Source: Paraburkholderia tropica
Lineage (GTDB): Bacteria; Pseudomonadota; Gammaproteobacteria; Burkholderiales; Burkholderiaceae
Length of the DNA: 64,000 nt
Direction: 5' to 3'
NCBI RefSeq assembly: GCF_900109265.1
Contig: NZ_FNZM01000010.1
Location: 1-64,000, forward strand
Shown: in pieces, positions 63,973 to 64,000 of the stretch
Layout: each line of letters starts with the position of its first letter
Position numbering within the stretch: the first letter of the stretch is position 1
Made by a program: the position numbers and the translations under genes
Notes under the pieces: generated by a model
The model's database searches: none
What the model saw: only the letters and a program-made list of their open reading frames with translations
What the model was told of the DNA's origin: nothing

Positions 63973-64000
63973 GGCAGAAGAAAAAGACGAAAAAGGCGGG

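Overview
The window is high-G+C chromosomal DNA that looks like a Burkholderia/Paraburkholderia-type betaproteobacterium. The evidence is the DUF2844/DUF3443 lipoprotein pair, the divergent argA(yggX)/hrpA arrangement, a thiC gene with a TPP riboswitch, lctP, bamC, a ClpK/ClpG-type AAA+ protein and a xylA-xylB-xylFGH cluster with an AraC-type XylR. The species cannot be fixed from this window alone.

Positions 1-7906 are a mobile region. It starts with the right end of an IS3-family (IS2-like) element whose terminal repeat cuts off an older gene. It then carries a solitary HigA-like antitoxin, an A+T-rich two-gene cassette (soluble protein plus four-helix membrane protein) of unknown function, an unlisted 24-residue hydrophobic peptide gene with a strong ribosome site and its own terminator, a serine resolvase with TGTCAGGA-type repeats upstream, a frameshifted small gene, a superfamily-3-like helicase and an endonuclease VII-like HNH nuclease. 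The right border is a 25-nt copy of a tRNA 3' end (probably tRNA-Pro) followed by the tRNA's own terminator, so this is most simply the attR end of an island integrated into a tRNA gene. The integrase and the intact tRNA should lie to the left of the window.

From 8.1 to 31 kb the chromosome carries a DMT exporter, a PagL-like lipid A deacylase, 3-hydroxybutyryl-CoA dehydrogenase, and a D-xylose unit: galM and xylR on one strand, xylA-xylB-xylF-xylG-xylH on the other. ClpK/ClpG follows, then an overlapping DNA-repair pair (an XPD/DinG-type helicase with an N-terminal RecB-like nuclease motif, and a FAN1-like VRR-NUC nuclease), and secreted lipoproteins including a DUF3443 protein with pepsin-like D-T-G/D-S-G motifs.

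From 31 to 49 kb there are bamC, L-lactate permease, two small lipoproteins, thiC under a TPP riboswitch, rnk, a second DMT transporter, an entericidin-type lipoprotein too small for routine gene calling, a DUF1328 membrane protein, a ferritin-like protein, an MFS exporter, and a LacI-regulated ABC import operon whose last gene is a phosphodiesterase.

At 49.0-49.4 kb lies the most striking RNA feature: a tRNA-Leu(UAA) gene interrupted in the anticodon loop by a 275-nt ORF-less group I intron, with its own promoter and terminator. The rest (49.4-64 kb) contains small membrane and lipoprotein genes, a GST, a mercuric-reductase-like flavoprotein overlapping a cupin gene, a YfcE-like phosphoesterase, a ProP-type MFS transporter, yggX, argA, and a large hrpA helicase gene with an N-terminal region rich in tandem repeats.
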